A stretch of 64,000 nt of DNA from assembly GCA_947579665.1 (NCBI GenBank), contig OX388347.1:22064562-22128561 (forward strand). The letters run 5' to 3'. The notes below the pieces were generated by a model, which saw only the letters and a list, made by a program, of their open reading frames with translations, did no database searches and had not been told where the DNA came from. The translations under genes were made by a program, and so were the position numbers. Positions 24,490-37,994 of this stretch are shown here, one piece after another. Each line of letters opens with the position of its first letter. Within the stretch, counting starts at the first letter, position 1. This DNA comes from Sympetrum striolatum (taxonomy: Eukaryota; Arthropoda; Insecta; Odonata; Libellulidae).

Positions 24490-27400
24490 ATATAAATGTA
24501 TAATAAGAAAGCTTAATAATTCTTTTCCATTGCTCCACAGTTCCACTCTATAATGAGTATTTACCTGTTTTGAGGGATGGCGTGATCCAGTTAGTTAGTC
24601 AGTTAGTTATCCCAATAGCCTTCTTTGACTAGCTCCTCACCGAATTACTGGTGGTTTTTGGAAACAACGGATGGCCCGAATGCTGATCTTCTGAGAAACA
24701 TGTAGAGTACGTATAACTGTTGAAATGTGTATTGGGTCTGAAGGTCAGTAATCTGAGTCTGTCCGCTGTTTCCGTAAACTCTAAGTCACGCGGTAAGGAG
24801 CGATGATAAATTGGAGATGTTTAAATCCTCTAATCCAGTAACAACTATTTAATAGGTTATTTCGTCGTATACAATAGTCTTACTCTAAATTATTATATAT
24901 ATACATGAGTATGGAAAAGATCGGCTCGGTTGCTTTCGTGGCATACAATATTTTTGATCAGATCTTACTCTAATTGATAATCAGTAAGGAGATAAATGTC
25001 AAAGTAAATTATAGTTAAACTATACAGATTCTGGTTTAGTATCGTGGTACGTGTTAACATGTAAGAAATCCATAGCAAACTGATGCAGCGATGTAGCGGC
25101 GCTTCGAAACCTGAGTCGTATCATTCTGAAAATAAAGTTGTCTAGTAAAAATTTGGTTCGCTATAGATTTAAAAAAATCATAGTTGTCATTTTATTCTGC
25201 ATACATCTCTTTTTATGGAAGTCAACCATAGGCATCGGAAGGATGAGAATTATATTCCTTATACGTACTTACATACTTATTACTTAACCAAGTAATTTCA
25301 TTTCTCATCCTAGTTATGAAGTTTCACAAAGTGACAGCTTCAACCATCTATTTCATCGGCATTGCGCATTTTTAATTCAAACATCGGAATGAAATGCGGA
25401 TAACAAAGGGCAATCCCTCTTATGGAGCAACGGAAATTCTCCGAGCTACGGCAAATCCCGCTCCGAAAGTGGTTTTAGGTGAAAATATGGAGCACGATGG
25501 TTGTCATAAAGAGGGGGTAAGAAAAGGGATAAGAGACGGAAGATGGATATGAAGGATTGAATGGAGACGATTACCTCTGCGGGGGATAATTCTTGCCCAT
25601 CAAATGGCGACCCTTCCCGTCCCTGCGCCTGACGTTCTCTCCATTCATCTCCATTGTGACGATGATGGAGAGCGAGCCGTTGTCAGGCGACATCTTGGAC
25701 TGATAAATGCTACGAAGATGCAGCATACGGAAGAGACTCGGAAGGCTGTGTTCAGGCTGATGCGCGGCTTACTTAATTGCGGGGAATCGATAGCGTACTT
25801 TTGGGAGGGAAACAAAATACTGCAGATGAGACCTCTGTGGCGGGTAAGGCAGGGATCTTAAAGGAGTAGGATTTTGATGTGTAAGGAAGAGACGGTTAGT
25901 AAAGTTGTGTTGGCTGACGAATTAAAACAAATATTTAATTCACTTATGTCTCTGCAGTTATGATCGAAAGAAAAAAGTTAAAATTTCCCATGAATTTATT
26001 TTGCAAAAGATCTGCCTCACCAGCAACATAAATAAAAATACAGAAATGTCATCGTTATGAGTATTATCAAAAATCATATTTCAAGTAGACCTTCAATGGA
26101 AGAACGTCAGTTTTAGTAATAAATGTAGAGTCACACAGTAAAAAACAGGACACGATACTAAAAAATAAATTTTTGTTACTTACACAAGGTGCAAAACCAA
26201 ATCTTCAGCTTCAATTAGTAAATTTCGTAAACAAAGGAAGAAAGAATAGTAAAAGCAATAAATTATTGCTCTAGAAGAAAACATCCCATCTATGCTCCTA
26301 TCCGTACTCTATATATATTGGTATATTATGTATAGATTCAGATGAAAGAAATAAGTTAAACACCAATCACTGTTCATGAAACTAATGTTAATGTCTGCAA
26401 AATCTGAAAGGAAGTAAAGTTGCAAAAGGGCATATCTTGTTGGCTTATTTTATAAATACTTCATTTGTAAAAACGTGTAATTCTAGAATATAAATAAAAT
26501 GCTATTAGAATTCTGCTATACGTGTTTTATTGACAAAAGCGCTTCTCATGATCGGAATAATCATCATAATAATCTTAGTAAGTCTCCCACAAAGTCACGC
26601 TTTTAACACACACTGCAACACTTATAACGTTGATTTTCACACTAACACCGCGCACCGCAGAAGCAGCTTCAAACATCTTCACATCGCAACTAAACTTCCA
26701 CTTCTCGGAATACATTTAATTGAAATGCGAACGTCATCCAATCAGGACTCCCGATCTCGCTCCGCGAAACACTGCGAGTTCGAAACCCTCGGAAACGGAT
26801 AAATATTTGTGTTTTTATTTTCTCATTGTCTGCGTTCATTGAAATGGACCTCAAATCTAATCTGCATAATCAAAGCCTTCGTATACATTAGGCAATGTTT
26901 GTCGACGCGTGCTGGAGCGGAAGCCGCGGACGGGGACTGCATATACAACCGGAGGACGCTGCAGACAATCCCCTCGACGGCGGCCAAATTAGCCCCGGAC
27001 TCCAATAAGAGTAGTCCGTCGTATGACTTTGATCTCGCGGAGATGCAAGTTTCTCTCAGAGGGGCTCTTTAGTCTCCATACAACTACAAATGTCCCATCT
27101 TTCCTCGTCTCAAATAATTTGATTGTGTTTTAGACCGTTGCGGACTGCGTCTTTTACTCTGTGAACGTCATGTTTCCTAACACAGTCCCTTCTCTGTGGA
27201 ATGAAACAGATTTACGTCCTCGTGCAAGACTTTGGAGTATGGGAATTACTTTCTAAAAGAGAGTGCGAAATTACTGCATTACATCCTGTAGCACCCATCC
27301 ATAAACTGCTTTCACAAAGCCGACGAAATCTCGAAAATTGGTCCTTTAAATAATGTTAAATAATAGCTTAACACTTTTACGTTTATATTATATTTATTGC

Positions 27401-28240
27401 CACTCCTTAAGACTCGGAATCTTACGGATCTACGCGATCTTCTCCCTTTTGAGAAAGTAATGTGATGACTATGAGCCATCCACCCCATTTATGTTAGAGG
27501 TGGTGTGAATCAAATAACATACATAATATATACATAATATATAACTTTTAGCAAAAATCTATACCGAAATGTGCATAATAATAATTATTATAACCTTTTA
27601 TAAATTATTACTGATGTAATTTACAGTATTTCAACCATATGATTATGGTCGTAAAGTTGGTAACGCGGTACAGTACACTGACAAAGACGGCTCTTGGAGA
27701 GTTTTTAAAGCTCTAATTCAGAGACAGCTGAGTTTCAATTTCGTTGCTTACAATAACAGAGTTTTGTTCAAATAAACTTTAATTTGCTTGCCTCTTGAAC
27801 AGAATGTAAATACGTGCGTATAATACTGACGATGTATATACTTATGCATTATTCTTTTTCTGCTTTTAGTATAAGAAAAGTATAGGAACAATGGGTGCAT
27901 TGATAATAAATAACTTAGCCAACATTTAAAAGGATTGTACAGTTTTTAGACTTCTTTACTGATCCACATGGCTGATAAAATATATACGTCGCAACTACTG
28001 ACAAGATTCTAAGACTTTAAGCTGTGAATTGTAACTTAAAATCCACGTAAGATTTTATCAAAGGATGTCTTATTTTCAGCGTTTTCATTTTCACATGAAT
28101 TATAAACAAACGTTAAAAAATAGTAGATAGTTAAACGGATTTGGATAATCATATAACTTGAAAAAACGTGACTAATGTCTATATGACTTAATTTCTGAGT
28201 GACTATTGTCAACAACGAAAACGTAACAGTTGAATTTGTG
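24490..28240. other. Non-coding, with GC-richer islands at 25380-25870 and 26530-27110
   Basis: The first island holds an 85-codon frame (25604-25861) that starts in a good context (CAAATGG) and runs into GGGTAAGG, a splice-donor-like site at 25843. The second holds two same-frame open stretches, 26548-26802 and 26809-27072, split by a single TAA. The first of these begins with a hydrophobic IIIIIILVSL-type segment. No domain is recognised in any of them and no splice acceptor is convincing, so I list them as candidates only and not as genes. Confidence 0.35.
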
Positions 28241-28243
28241 TTG

Positions 28244-28866
28244 TTAACCCGTCCTTGACTGTGCCGTGAAAACTTCCAAAAACAGCTGTGTGGGGTACTG
28301 GGGTACCCCAACGCTTTTTTCGCGAATATTACGATGTTTTTTTGTTTTTCTTTTACTTAACCTTTAATTATGTTTAGAAATACAGTATTGATTACATTAT
28401 TTTGTATGCATATTATTGTATTTTGTTGAGATTATCGTTAATTTTTTGGAGGTAGCATTAGAGGTTTGGCTATTATATGATGTCAACCCAGGCATACCCA
28501 AAAACATCCCTGTACATGAGATTTGGGATGATAATGTGATATAATTACAGTTAATGCAATAAATAATGAATCAATTTAAAAATTTGTTTAGAGGGTGACT
28601 GAATTGCCATAATCACACGTCATGACAGTGTGTATAGCAATCCAAGCAAAAGTGGCTGTGCGGGATACTTTGGTACCCATTCGAAAACTAAAGATATTTT
28701 GGAAATAAGTACGTGAAACAAATTTCTTTCAATTTCATATTATAAAAGAAATATTGATGCACGAATACATGGAATAAGAAACATATGCGGTTAAAAATAA
28801 AACTTTTCTATTGAATTTATCTATTTTGGGGTCCTCAAGTACCCCACGCCGTCAAATAAGGGTTAA
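28244..28866. mobile_element. piggyBac-like non-autonomous element with TTAA duplication
   Basis: TTAA at 28244-28247 and 28863-28866 brackets a 615-bp insert. The left end reads CCCGTCCTTGACTGTGCCGTG. The right end, read inward, gives CCCTTATTTGACGGCGTGGG. Both ends continue into GTGGGGTACT followed by a GG..CCCC palindrome (left TGGGGTACCCCAA, right TTGAGGACCCCAAA). Insertion at TTAA with CCC-starting termini is diagnostic of the piggyBac superfamily. A third related motif lies inside at about 28656-28677 (GTGCGGGATACTTTGGTACC). The interior is AT-rich without a transposase frame, so this is a MITE-like copy or a deleted relic. The 91-codon minus-strand frame over the left end is incidental. 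Confidence 0.8.
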
Positions 28867-28869
28867 CCT

Positions 28870-31800
28870 CTATTTAAAGAAAAAATATTGTGACCATGGA
28901 AAAAATAAATTTTCATGTAATCTTCCCGCTTAGTTTGAATGCACGCAGGAGGAGGGACTCCGGAGAAAGGGAACAGAGTGGCATTGAAGAAGTGTGATTT
29001 TGTAATGGATTAAACAAGGGGAAGGAGGAATAGTTCGACAGGCGGCATTTACGGAAATGAGTGCGATGCGTGTTCCAATCTTAAGAGACTACAAAGAGCG
29101 GAGTATACGTTATCGTGGGCGTGGTCCCACTTTTCCACGAGGAAAAAAGAATGTATTTCACAAACGCATTTGTTTGGAGGAGGGCGTTGTCCGCAGGAGT
29201 GAATGACTAAATATCCGGGCTTTGATTCTTTCGGTCGATTCCGAGATTTGTCCATTAACTGGAGTGTTTCTCCCCAAATGTGTACGGACGCGTCTTTCTT
29301 CGAACTCGTACAAATATCGTTAACATATTAAGCCTCCGGTTATATAATTGACACTTAAGACTTCTCACTTAAATTTCCACAGAGAAAATATCCCAAAATA
29401 TTTCCTCACTCACATCTTTAAATGCCGTTTTTAGGGGAAGGGATTCGATTCGGCCTCGAAGTGAATCACTCAACGGAGAACTTTCTATTCATGATATCGT
29501 ACCTAATATATAATACTTCTCTGTTTACTTAGAGGTACTGTTGATGCAGAGCTGAAATTGCTTGCCGTTGCTTCTACTGGTGGAAATGAAAAATAGGTTG
29601 GAGAAAACGAAATTAAGTTCCGGTGAAACATTAGTAATTCCGCAGGACAACTCCCTACCAACTCCTACTATGAAACTTATTGTCAAATATTGGAGATTAT
29701 AAAACCTTTGAAATAAGTGCATTTATATATTAAATATTCGACCACCAGTACTGCGTTGGCAAAGTCCTCAAGCGTTTGCAAGTGAAGGAGAAAGTGTTGT
29801 GTTTGCTATACTAATTAATAAGATACACTTTGTTGAAATTTGTATATGGATTCATTTTTTATAAACTAGCAATTAGGTATGGTTCAGAAGAACCTTTCTT
29901 TTGTTTTCTTCTGGTGCATACGTATGAACTATGTTATACTTACCAGTCGGAACTTATCAACGGAAATAACTTGCGGGTGCAATACGATTTAAGCTAACCA
30001 TACCCTAAATGTAGATTTATTTATTATGATTTGGTCTACTAATGAGTTACATCACTTTTCGTCATTGATAAATAATTAAAAATGTATCTGCTGCTTATAT
30101 ACTACAAATTACTGGGATATAGTCATCTTAGAACGTCATTTCCATATAGTTTTTATTAGTGATTTATTTCTTGCAATGAGAATAATAGTCTGGTGACAAC
30201 ATCATTGATAAAATTTACATCATACTAAACTAGTTCATCACCATCCTGATATATTGGTGCTTTGGCAATACTATATTGAAATAAAATGTCTACTGGTTAA
30301 AAAAAAAATTAATTTACAAAATAAATATCCCTTTCCAATTATCAATTATTATACATTTTTCACATGGCAGCTAAATATTACTCTATTCACATTAACATAT
30401 CTTAATATTTTTTCCTAACCTCAAATCCCTTATTTAATGTCCAAGTTTTGTTAGGATTCTTGATAGGCCCACATGGGTACCGTAGAGGTCTCGTGGACAT
30501 ACACCCTCTATACATCACTGCACAAGGAAATCTCTTCTCCACAATACATCACATCATTTATTTTACATTTCTGACTTATAATATCAACATTTTTATTACA
30601 AAAGTAAAATAATTCAATATCGAAAGACTACGGCGTCATAGATTTCTCCCGCGAGATCCATTCCAAAAATTCATAACGGGACATCCAAAAAATGACTCTG
30701 GAATTACATTTTTGTTATGTGGAGGTGATTCAAGATGGCCCCTCCATTAGTTACCCGTAAATATCGCTTCCACAAAGAGGAGCATCTACAACACTCCGAC
30801 CCTAGTGATATATATTGTAGTGGGACACATCCCGGAAACTTATTATTCATTGTTTCTTTTCAAAACGTAGATAAGCCTGAAAGGGTTCAAAGGCCGACCG
30901 GATGTATTTCATCCATACAGAAGCGGAGTATGATGAAATAGAAGCTTTATCGTCGTTAAAATAATTTTGCATGTCAGCGTTTTTCCTGCTAAAGAATGAG
31001 TTATCACTTTGTGTACGGAGATTTTTATGTTTTTAAAATTAACTTTAATGGCAGCCATAAATTCAGTTAAAGCAAAGAATGTTTTTATTTGGAAAACCCT
31101 CTGCTCCGGATAAAAGCGAAGTTAATCAAGGCTGCTGGATAGTTTCCTATTATAGTTTAACCGTTACTTATTGCTGTCATATCCGCTCACGGGTATGTCA
31201 CTATGCTTTAATGGTTTTAAATGTATTCAAGAGGCAGCTGAAATTTTACATATTTTCGTAATTCAGAAAGGAGTATTTTATAATCCGTATCCATTTTAAT
31301 TAAAGGAAAAGGAAGCTTTCAATGGTACATACTATTTAAAACAAACATTATTTTATTTATGTAGATGAAGATAAAAGATATAGGTACATCTTAACCTCGG
31401 ATAGTGATGATTATTACTCGAAACTGGTGTCTTTTACAAAACAATAAATCCCGTTAAAATAGTACACTAAAATTACCTTGCCAGTTCCACATTTCTTCTA
31501 AAGTCTACCTAATTATATGAAAGTTAATTAATTATTATCAGTTTCTCGTCTTCTTTACAGAGGTAGAGATTTAATAGAACCTTTAAACGTTAATTTAATG
31601 AAATTTTCAGAATAATAATCTATTGTAATAATCACAATCGTATTGATATTAATGTCTTTGTACATTTATGCACCCGATGTTTTTGAGAAATTAATTGAAG
31701 AAATTGTAATGTACATCCCCACAAGATAGAAGAATGTTATTAAAATATTCTCGAGAAGGATAAAATAACTCTTGGAATTTGTCGTTACTTTCACAGAAGT

Positions 31801-32200
31801 ATCCTGTGTTAGTATCGATATGTAATATATCTTATGATATATCAAAATAGAGTAGTGCATTGGAATTCCAATAAATCCTTAAATGTTATATTCAGATAAT
31901 CATCCGGAAGTGTGTGAAATGAGTAGTCAAATATTGCTGCAATGCTTTTTTTTGGAAGTTATTGACATCGGATGAATAAGTTTATGAAGTTTAATAAGTA
32001 AGGTCTTAATTTAGGAGAGATGGTGTCGAACTTTTACTCTTCCATCGAAAAAGTACCTGTTAAGATTCTATGAGAAGTCAAATAAATGTATGGAGACATT
32101 TAAACAAAAATTGTAATAATTTATTTTAGGAGCATAATTTTTAAATACACTTTCATAGAAGAAAACAGTAGCTACAGTTGCAGAATTATGTTCCCTTCTA
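28870..32200. other. AT-rich non-coding stretch
   Basis: A GC-richer, partly purine-rich patch lies at about 28930-29300. A 10-bp A run occurs near 30300. No frame has a recognisable product and no repeat end is supported. Confidence 0.5.
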
Positions 32201-32214
32201 TGTTTTTAATTAGG

Positions 32215-32310
32215 CTTGGACACCGGTTAATCCTCAGCCCGAAACATAGGATTCGAACAGGGGGGAGTCCAACTGTTATGAAATGACACTGTCACCATCA
32301 GATGCTTTCT
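32215..32310 (-). mobile_element. Degenerate tRNA-derived SINE (minus strand)
   Basis: On the minus strand the order is GATGGTGACAGTGTC (A-box-like), AGTTGGACTCCC, B box GTTCGAATCC, then TTTCGGGCTGAGGATT. The spacing between the two Pol III boxes and the GTTGGACTCC segment fit tRNA-SINE heads. The TTTCGGGCT post-tRNA segment is shared with the SINE at 63063. The head is too damaged for a tRNA gene. No target duplication was identified. Confidence 0.5.
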
Positions 32311-32329
32311 TCATAATATAGACAGGTTA

Positions 32330-32830
32330 TCAGGAGGGGAATAGGAAAGAGTATCGACGTAGAAACCACCGCCATCTATTCTACTGCGCCAAAGTGGGAT
32401 TTCCTCTCGGCAGATGTTTCTTTGGGCCGTCGGTGTTATTCACGCCGACTCACATGAGACAGTGAAGGGGATATTGAGGCGCTTATTGTCCTCTGCGTCA
32501 CGGAAGGGGTGGCGTGCACCATCTCATTGATCCCAACCGCAGTAGTCTTTTGTTTCCAAAGGTGGCGCCAAAACAAGTAAACGACGCCGCGCGCCTCTCC
32601 GCTTTCGTCGGGAAAGACAATGCAATCGAGCCACGCTTTTTTTCTTTGACGTCCCCGGAAGGCCTTCTTCGAGGACCCCTCCCAATGCAAACCAGTCGCT
32701 CCTCACCAACCGTCGCTTCCTTGGGATATACATCATAGTCATATGCATACACGCATTTTAAGAGCTGAGGTACCACGCAATCGCTATCGGAGACAGAATA
32801 CCACGATGGATGGACAGTGCTCAAAGTTGA
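32330..32830. other. GC- and CpG-rich island
   Basis: CpGs are concentrated here (GACGCCGCGCGCC, TCGTCGGG and similar) against an AT-rich background. Overlapping frames occur on both strands, up to 108 codons on the minus strand (32498-32824), with none recognisable. This is the expected look of an unmethylated or conserved regulatory island, or of a decayed insert. Which one it is cannot be decided from this sequence. Confidence 0.35.
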
Positions 32831-32964
32831 CAGTTTTCCAAGTTATAATTTAAATGGTATTACCAGAATACATCCGATATTGATGAAATACGTAATATGA
32901 CGGATAGCATTGATACCAATTAGGGCATAAGAATTCTTTGTACTTACTGCCAACGTTATAAAAT

Positions 32965-33031
32965 GCAGTAATTATATAGTAATAGTAGTCGGCAGTAATT
33001 ATATAGTAATTGGCAGTGGTTATAAAGTAAT
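32965..33031 (+). repeat. Small tandem repeat, about 19-20 bp x 3
   Basis: GCAGTAATTATATAGTAAT occurs at 32965 and 32992, and a diverged third copy (GCAGTGGTTATAAAGTAAT) begins at 33013. There is an 8-bp interruption between the first two. Confidence 0.75.
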
Positions 33032-33039
33032 TTCCAGGA

Positions 33040-36000
33040 ATAAAACAGTATGATTTTTACCTATCAAATTGATTACACCTTCGCTACGTTGTAGAATGAG
33101 TAGCAAATATGATGATGTATATTAATTGGACATTCTATTGCCAATTTATGCATTTTTTTCAAATCACACACATTTTAAAGTCTTCCGTCTACACAGTAAT
33201 TTTAATTTTTTCGTCATCCTTTCCTTTTATACTAAATGCTTCCCTTGCAAGTTTAAGAACAGTCTCGGAAAGACTTCTCGAGTCCTTTGCCGTCTGAGAT
33301 GTAAATGAACATTTACTCACGTCTTACCTTCTGTTCTCAGTGTGTATTTTCCGGTTGTGGCAATTCCCCTTGGTAAATCCTAGATGAGAAATGCACTCCT
33401 TTGACTCCTCGTAAGGTATTTAGTCAAAACACAAAACCTGGGAGTTTTAACTCTGATGTTTCTTCGCGTTACTCTTTCATTTGCCTTTTATAACCCGCTT
33501 ATTTGGACTGTTCCACTTGATTCTCAATTGCACTTCTCAAAGACGAACCACATTACCTTGATTTCCACTTCTACTGATCCGTCAATATCGTGCTTGTAGA
33601 ATGGATCAGTTAAATCAATTCAATAATCTGAGATTGGTCTTTAATAGAAAAATGTTCAAATACCGTGGAACATCATCCACATATTATTGAATTTCTTGCA
33701 ATAAAAACAAATTCTAAAACAATTTTAAACGTTAAACACTTAGTAACTTCCACAACTGTGGAAGTTGTGGTTATAGCTCCATTCCACGAAGTCAAGATTG
33801 ATTGTATTACTTTATTTTTAATGTTATTAAATTCTACGTCTAAATCCGTGGATGAGAAACAGTACACTACTAAATTATATCCTTATAATGGGATTACATG
33901 AATATTGTTTCCCTAACTTAAAGGATGTAAAGTAAGTAAAATCTAAACTCTTGATAGAGATCGGATGAGCCGCATTCTATTTTCTAGCCGGTTACGGTTT
34001 TGTGACATTCGCGGCCAAATTAATTTCTCCATGGATGTGCCCTAGGATTTAGTTATTTCTTTTTTTCACGACAACTCTCCATCTATGTAACAGGGCATAT
34101 CTATCTGTGCCTTTTACTACCTATTATTGGAGTTTAAATACCACATTTAACATAGATTTTCAGTTTATTTTCTTGAAATTAACCTCCTTTATCAAGAATT
34201 ATTTTGTGAACCCTAGTTTGTTTATAAAAGTAGTACTGGAAGAAATATAACCTAATAAATATCTTTCTGAACTCACAACACGGAATTTTTTCTTTTGAGG
34301 TCATAAACACATTTATTTTTTAAGATATGTAAATTTATAATTTCAACGTCATGATATTGAAATTTAACTGATATAGGGCATTATTTTCGTCTTGCAGTGC
34401 AAACGCTAAGGCAAAAAGTGATTTATGGAGGAATGATGCATAAAAGCGGGATAGGGGTTGGTAGGGTATGGGAAATCAATATTAGCCACCATTAGTACTA
34501 TATTCCACACGATTGCATACTGCACACATGTACCTATTGGGTGAGAGAAATGAAAGGAAACTTGCATTTACTTTGATTTTGAAATGGCTCAGTGTACGGG
34601 TGGAGATACTCTTCGAAATGATTAGGAACCTGAATGCAATTCTATGGGAAATCCGCTTGCGCGAAAGGGCTGCGTAAATAACTCCGTAGTATGATAAGCT
34701 CGGATTTTAATTTTATCAGTTGCATATGGAATCTGTATTTAGTTGAGCTCAGGCATACAACGTCTAAATAAAATTCATCCTCTATTGCTTAATGATCCAT
34801 TTTTTGCATTTATCATTAGAATAATCAACAATCCATTTCACCTGAAACTAGCTCATACGGTTTTTAAAACCCTCTTATATTAGCTTCAATCGAATTTTCA
34901 TAAAAGCGTAAACGTAAGAGAAATGCAGATTTGCTTGGAAGTGTGCACTGTTGGGAATAATTTGGCCTAAGGAACCCTTCTGTTGCTGTAAAGACCTGTC
35001 AGAGTCTCAGAAAAAGTTAACTTCCAGCATTATATCTTTCATAGTATTGTGCAATGAAAATGTTAAATATACTGGCAGTTTCAATCAATAAATGTTGTGA
35101 ATTTTTACGCAATACTGCTAAAGTTAAACGATAAAATTATTATTAAGATATGTTTAAATTTTTTTACAGTAATAAAACAGAGTAATGTATAACTTGCTCC
35201 AAGTAAACTTCTATTGAGGTGGATAATTAACAATGATATAAAAAGGAGGTTTCTCGACTTTTGTTACCAATGGAAACTTATATGAGTTTACAGTTAGTTT
35301 CTGTTTTCAATGCACGCATTATGTAGAGTGTGTTTAAGCGCAAATTTAACCAGCCATTTTCTCGAGAGTTGGCGTTTCTCTCTATAAATCAAATTGATTA
35401 CAGTTGATTTTAAAGCACCGATTTTAAATTTAATTTTCTTTAGCTCATATCTATTTTTTGTAGGTATTGCTAAAAAAAACGGGTCAGATACAATAGAAGG
35501 CCATTATACGGAGTAGAGAAAATAAAAGCCTCTAATAACTGCATTTTTTCAACGAACGTTCTCTGCCACGTGACGGCATACTTTCAAAAATAGGATTTAT
35601 TAATTGCACGTGCTCAGTGAAGCCAAAAATACTAAAAAGCCACATTACATTCAACGTTAAATCTCATACACATCCCCGTGATTTTGCTATACATTCGAGT
35701 CACAGATGGTTGATTCAAAAATTAAATTTTAATGTTAGCAGTTCGCGGAATTATATAATTTACCAATGGAATACTCAATGCATACGAATGATTCTCTTTA
35801 ATTTCAATCCATGCTCAACATTTTTACCTAATTTTCATTTTCAGTAATCTGATTAAAGACATCTAAAACCACTGTTAAAATTCATCTAGGGTATGTTACT
35901 GAGTCTAGCGAAGAAAATTCTCTCCTGTCTATCGATATCAGATCAGCGGTGATGACACATTCTCAAAGTAAAGGGGATTCTGTTCTTATTTTACCCTCTT

Positions 36001-36825
36001 CGATTAATATTTTTAAGAGAATAATTTCGCGAGCTGATGGAATGTATTTCTCCAGCAATGACAGAGGTATATTTTTGTTAACTCATAAGAGTTTTCGTGT
36101 TTCAGAATGTTTATAATGAGAAAATCTAAAAGAAATCTAAATGTAATGCGGCCGGCTTGCCTGCATGCCCTCTTTTCATTATCATTTTTAGTCATAACCG
36201 TTGATTTTTCCCCGAAAATACTAAATTTGAGAATTTTTATTCTAGGTACTCCCGTTTAGCATTCGTTTTATTTCAATCCCATGCTTAATATTTCCGCAAA
36301 TTCAAATTGTTTCAAAATAACAGAAATTACTAGGAAATTCATTTGCAGGTACTATGGTGCGCGTTGAATCTTTTTTTGTGAAAATTGGGGAAAATTCATT
36401 ACACAAAATGTATACTGAATTCGTAAATTGAGTTTCTGCGATGTTATAATTCAAAACAACTGCTATTTCAGTACCTTCAAACCATTGCACCCTGATAATA
36501 GCGAATAAAATTGGAAAATAATATAAAATTTATTGCTAATACGAGGTAAATAATCAAAATTATGAAAAAAATAAACGAAAAATATAAGAAGCCTTTCTTC
36601 TTTGGAGAAATACATTAAAATATTTGTTCCGATAAATTACATGTGATAACATCTAAATACGCAATGATATTCTTTTATGAAACACCTATCATTATCGTGA
36701 TATTTTAGTCCAATTTCATATGTAGATACCGGAGCCGCTAAATCGTTTTTCTATCCCATTTTCAGACTGAAAATTAAATCTAAACAACAGAAAAATGTCC
36801 TCTTATTTCCATTATAGTATTTGAA
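33040..36825. other. AT-rich non-coding stretch
   Basis: A 10-bp perfect hairpin (AACTTCCACA ac TGTGGAAGTT) sits at 33745-33766. Otherwise I see only short unconvincing frames and no repeat ends. Confidence 0.5.
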
Positions 36826-36829
36826 TTTA

Positions 36830-36880
36830 TGTCTATGTAAGAACCCTGCAAGCCGCCTTTCGGCGTGTGGCAGGGGTAAT
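36830..36880 (-). repeat. LINE 3'-end fragment (minus strand), well-preserved hairpin
   Basis: On the minus strand the order is CCCCTGCCACACGCCGAAAG, GCGGCTTGCAGGG, TTCTTACATAGAC. The stem CCCTGC/GCAGGG with inner CGCC/GGCG is intact. It differs from the 50684 copy at very few positions, so it is probably a recent short insertion of the same family. Confidence 0.65.
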
Positions 36881-36884
36881 TTTC

Positions 36885-37900
36885 AATGTAGGAATTTTCT
36901 ATATTAAAATAACAGTTGACATGAATGCATTATCTGATATTGAGTAATTCCATGAAAACTATCATGCACAAAATTATTCAGTTCCGTTCCCAAAAATGTA
37001 TATCTCCTTTAATGCTATCTGCAATTTGAGCAAATCGTATTGTTCTAAGAAAATCTTACCGTTTCATTTGCTATGAAAAAGAATAATATGTCAATAAAGT
37101 TAATGAAAAGAAAGTTTACTATGAATTTTGGCTTTCAATAAAATGTTATCAATGTTTACCACTTATTTGACGCAGTGTGTACAATTACGTGCATGCATAA
37201 CATTTCACATTCCTACGGTGATAATAGCGCATACTATAGCTCGTGTGTTTTAAGAAAATTCCCCTATTAATGAAGTTAATAGCGAATTTTAAGTTTCAGG
37301 AGTTAAATATGTTCGATTAGAAAAATTAGATAATATCAAGATACGGCGAGTTAAGTGAGAGCGAAAAAAGCGCGGCGATGTGATAATTATTCAAAGTTTT
37401 ATACATTTGTGACATTTCATCAACTCGTTAGTCATGAGTTGTACATATTGCTTGCAAGTGGCATTAACGGTATCAGCATCAATGGTATCAGCATCAATCA
37501 GCTCTTCTTAGGTAAGATAAAGATCTTTCTACATGTTGGGAAGATTTCCGTCTTTATAATTCGTACCCTCTTTATGTTTGCAATTCCTTGGGATGGTTAT
37601 TTATAGTTTTGTTATTCTTTCCTTAGTATTGTTTTCAAAAATCACAAGATTCAAAGAAATCTCTTGGATATTCCTAGAACCATATGAGAGTCCGTCTTAA
37701 TCGGTTTGTTGTAGCCAATGTAAGACTTCATATCGCTGTTTTACGACCAAGGTTCCGAGAATGTATCGCAATATTTATCAAAGATTGAAAATAAAGGCAT
37801 ACAATTAAGAAGATGTTCGGATTTTTGGGTTTTTGAGTCGAGTTAAAACTAGGTATCGTTATTCTCTTTGATAAGATATTGTCTTATGTCTATTTATATA
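36885..37900. other. AT-rich non-coding stretch
   Basis: A 15-bp word, GGTATCAGCATCAAT, is directly repeated at about 37468-37497. An 83-codon frame over it (37355-37606) is not recognisable. Nothing else is supported. Confidence 0.5.
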
Positions 37901-37909
37901 TGTCTTATT

Positions 37910-37988
37910 TATTAGTTATTACTTAGATGGAAAAAGAGACTTTTTGTCTCAGTATCGCCCAAATAAAGACGATTATTGTTATTATTAT
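37910..37988 (+). repeat. Probable LINE 3' end with (TTA)n-type tail
   Basis: A hairpin GAGACTTTTTGTCTC is followed by CAGTATCGCCC, a polyadenylation-like AATAAA and GATTATTGTTATTATTAT. The order (stem, AATAAA, short TTA/TTG repeats) is that of non-LTR retrotransposon 3' ends. No reverse-transcriptase residue is readable upstream, so any coding part is lost to truncation or decay. Confidence 0.4.
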
Positions 37989-37994
37989 GTAGAT

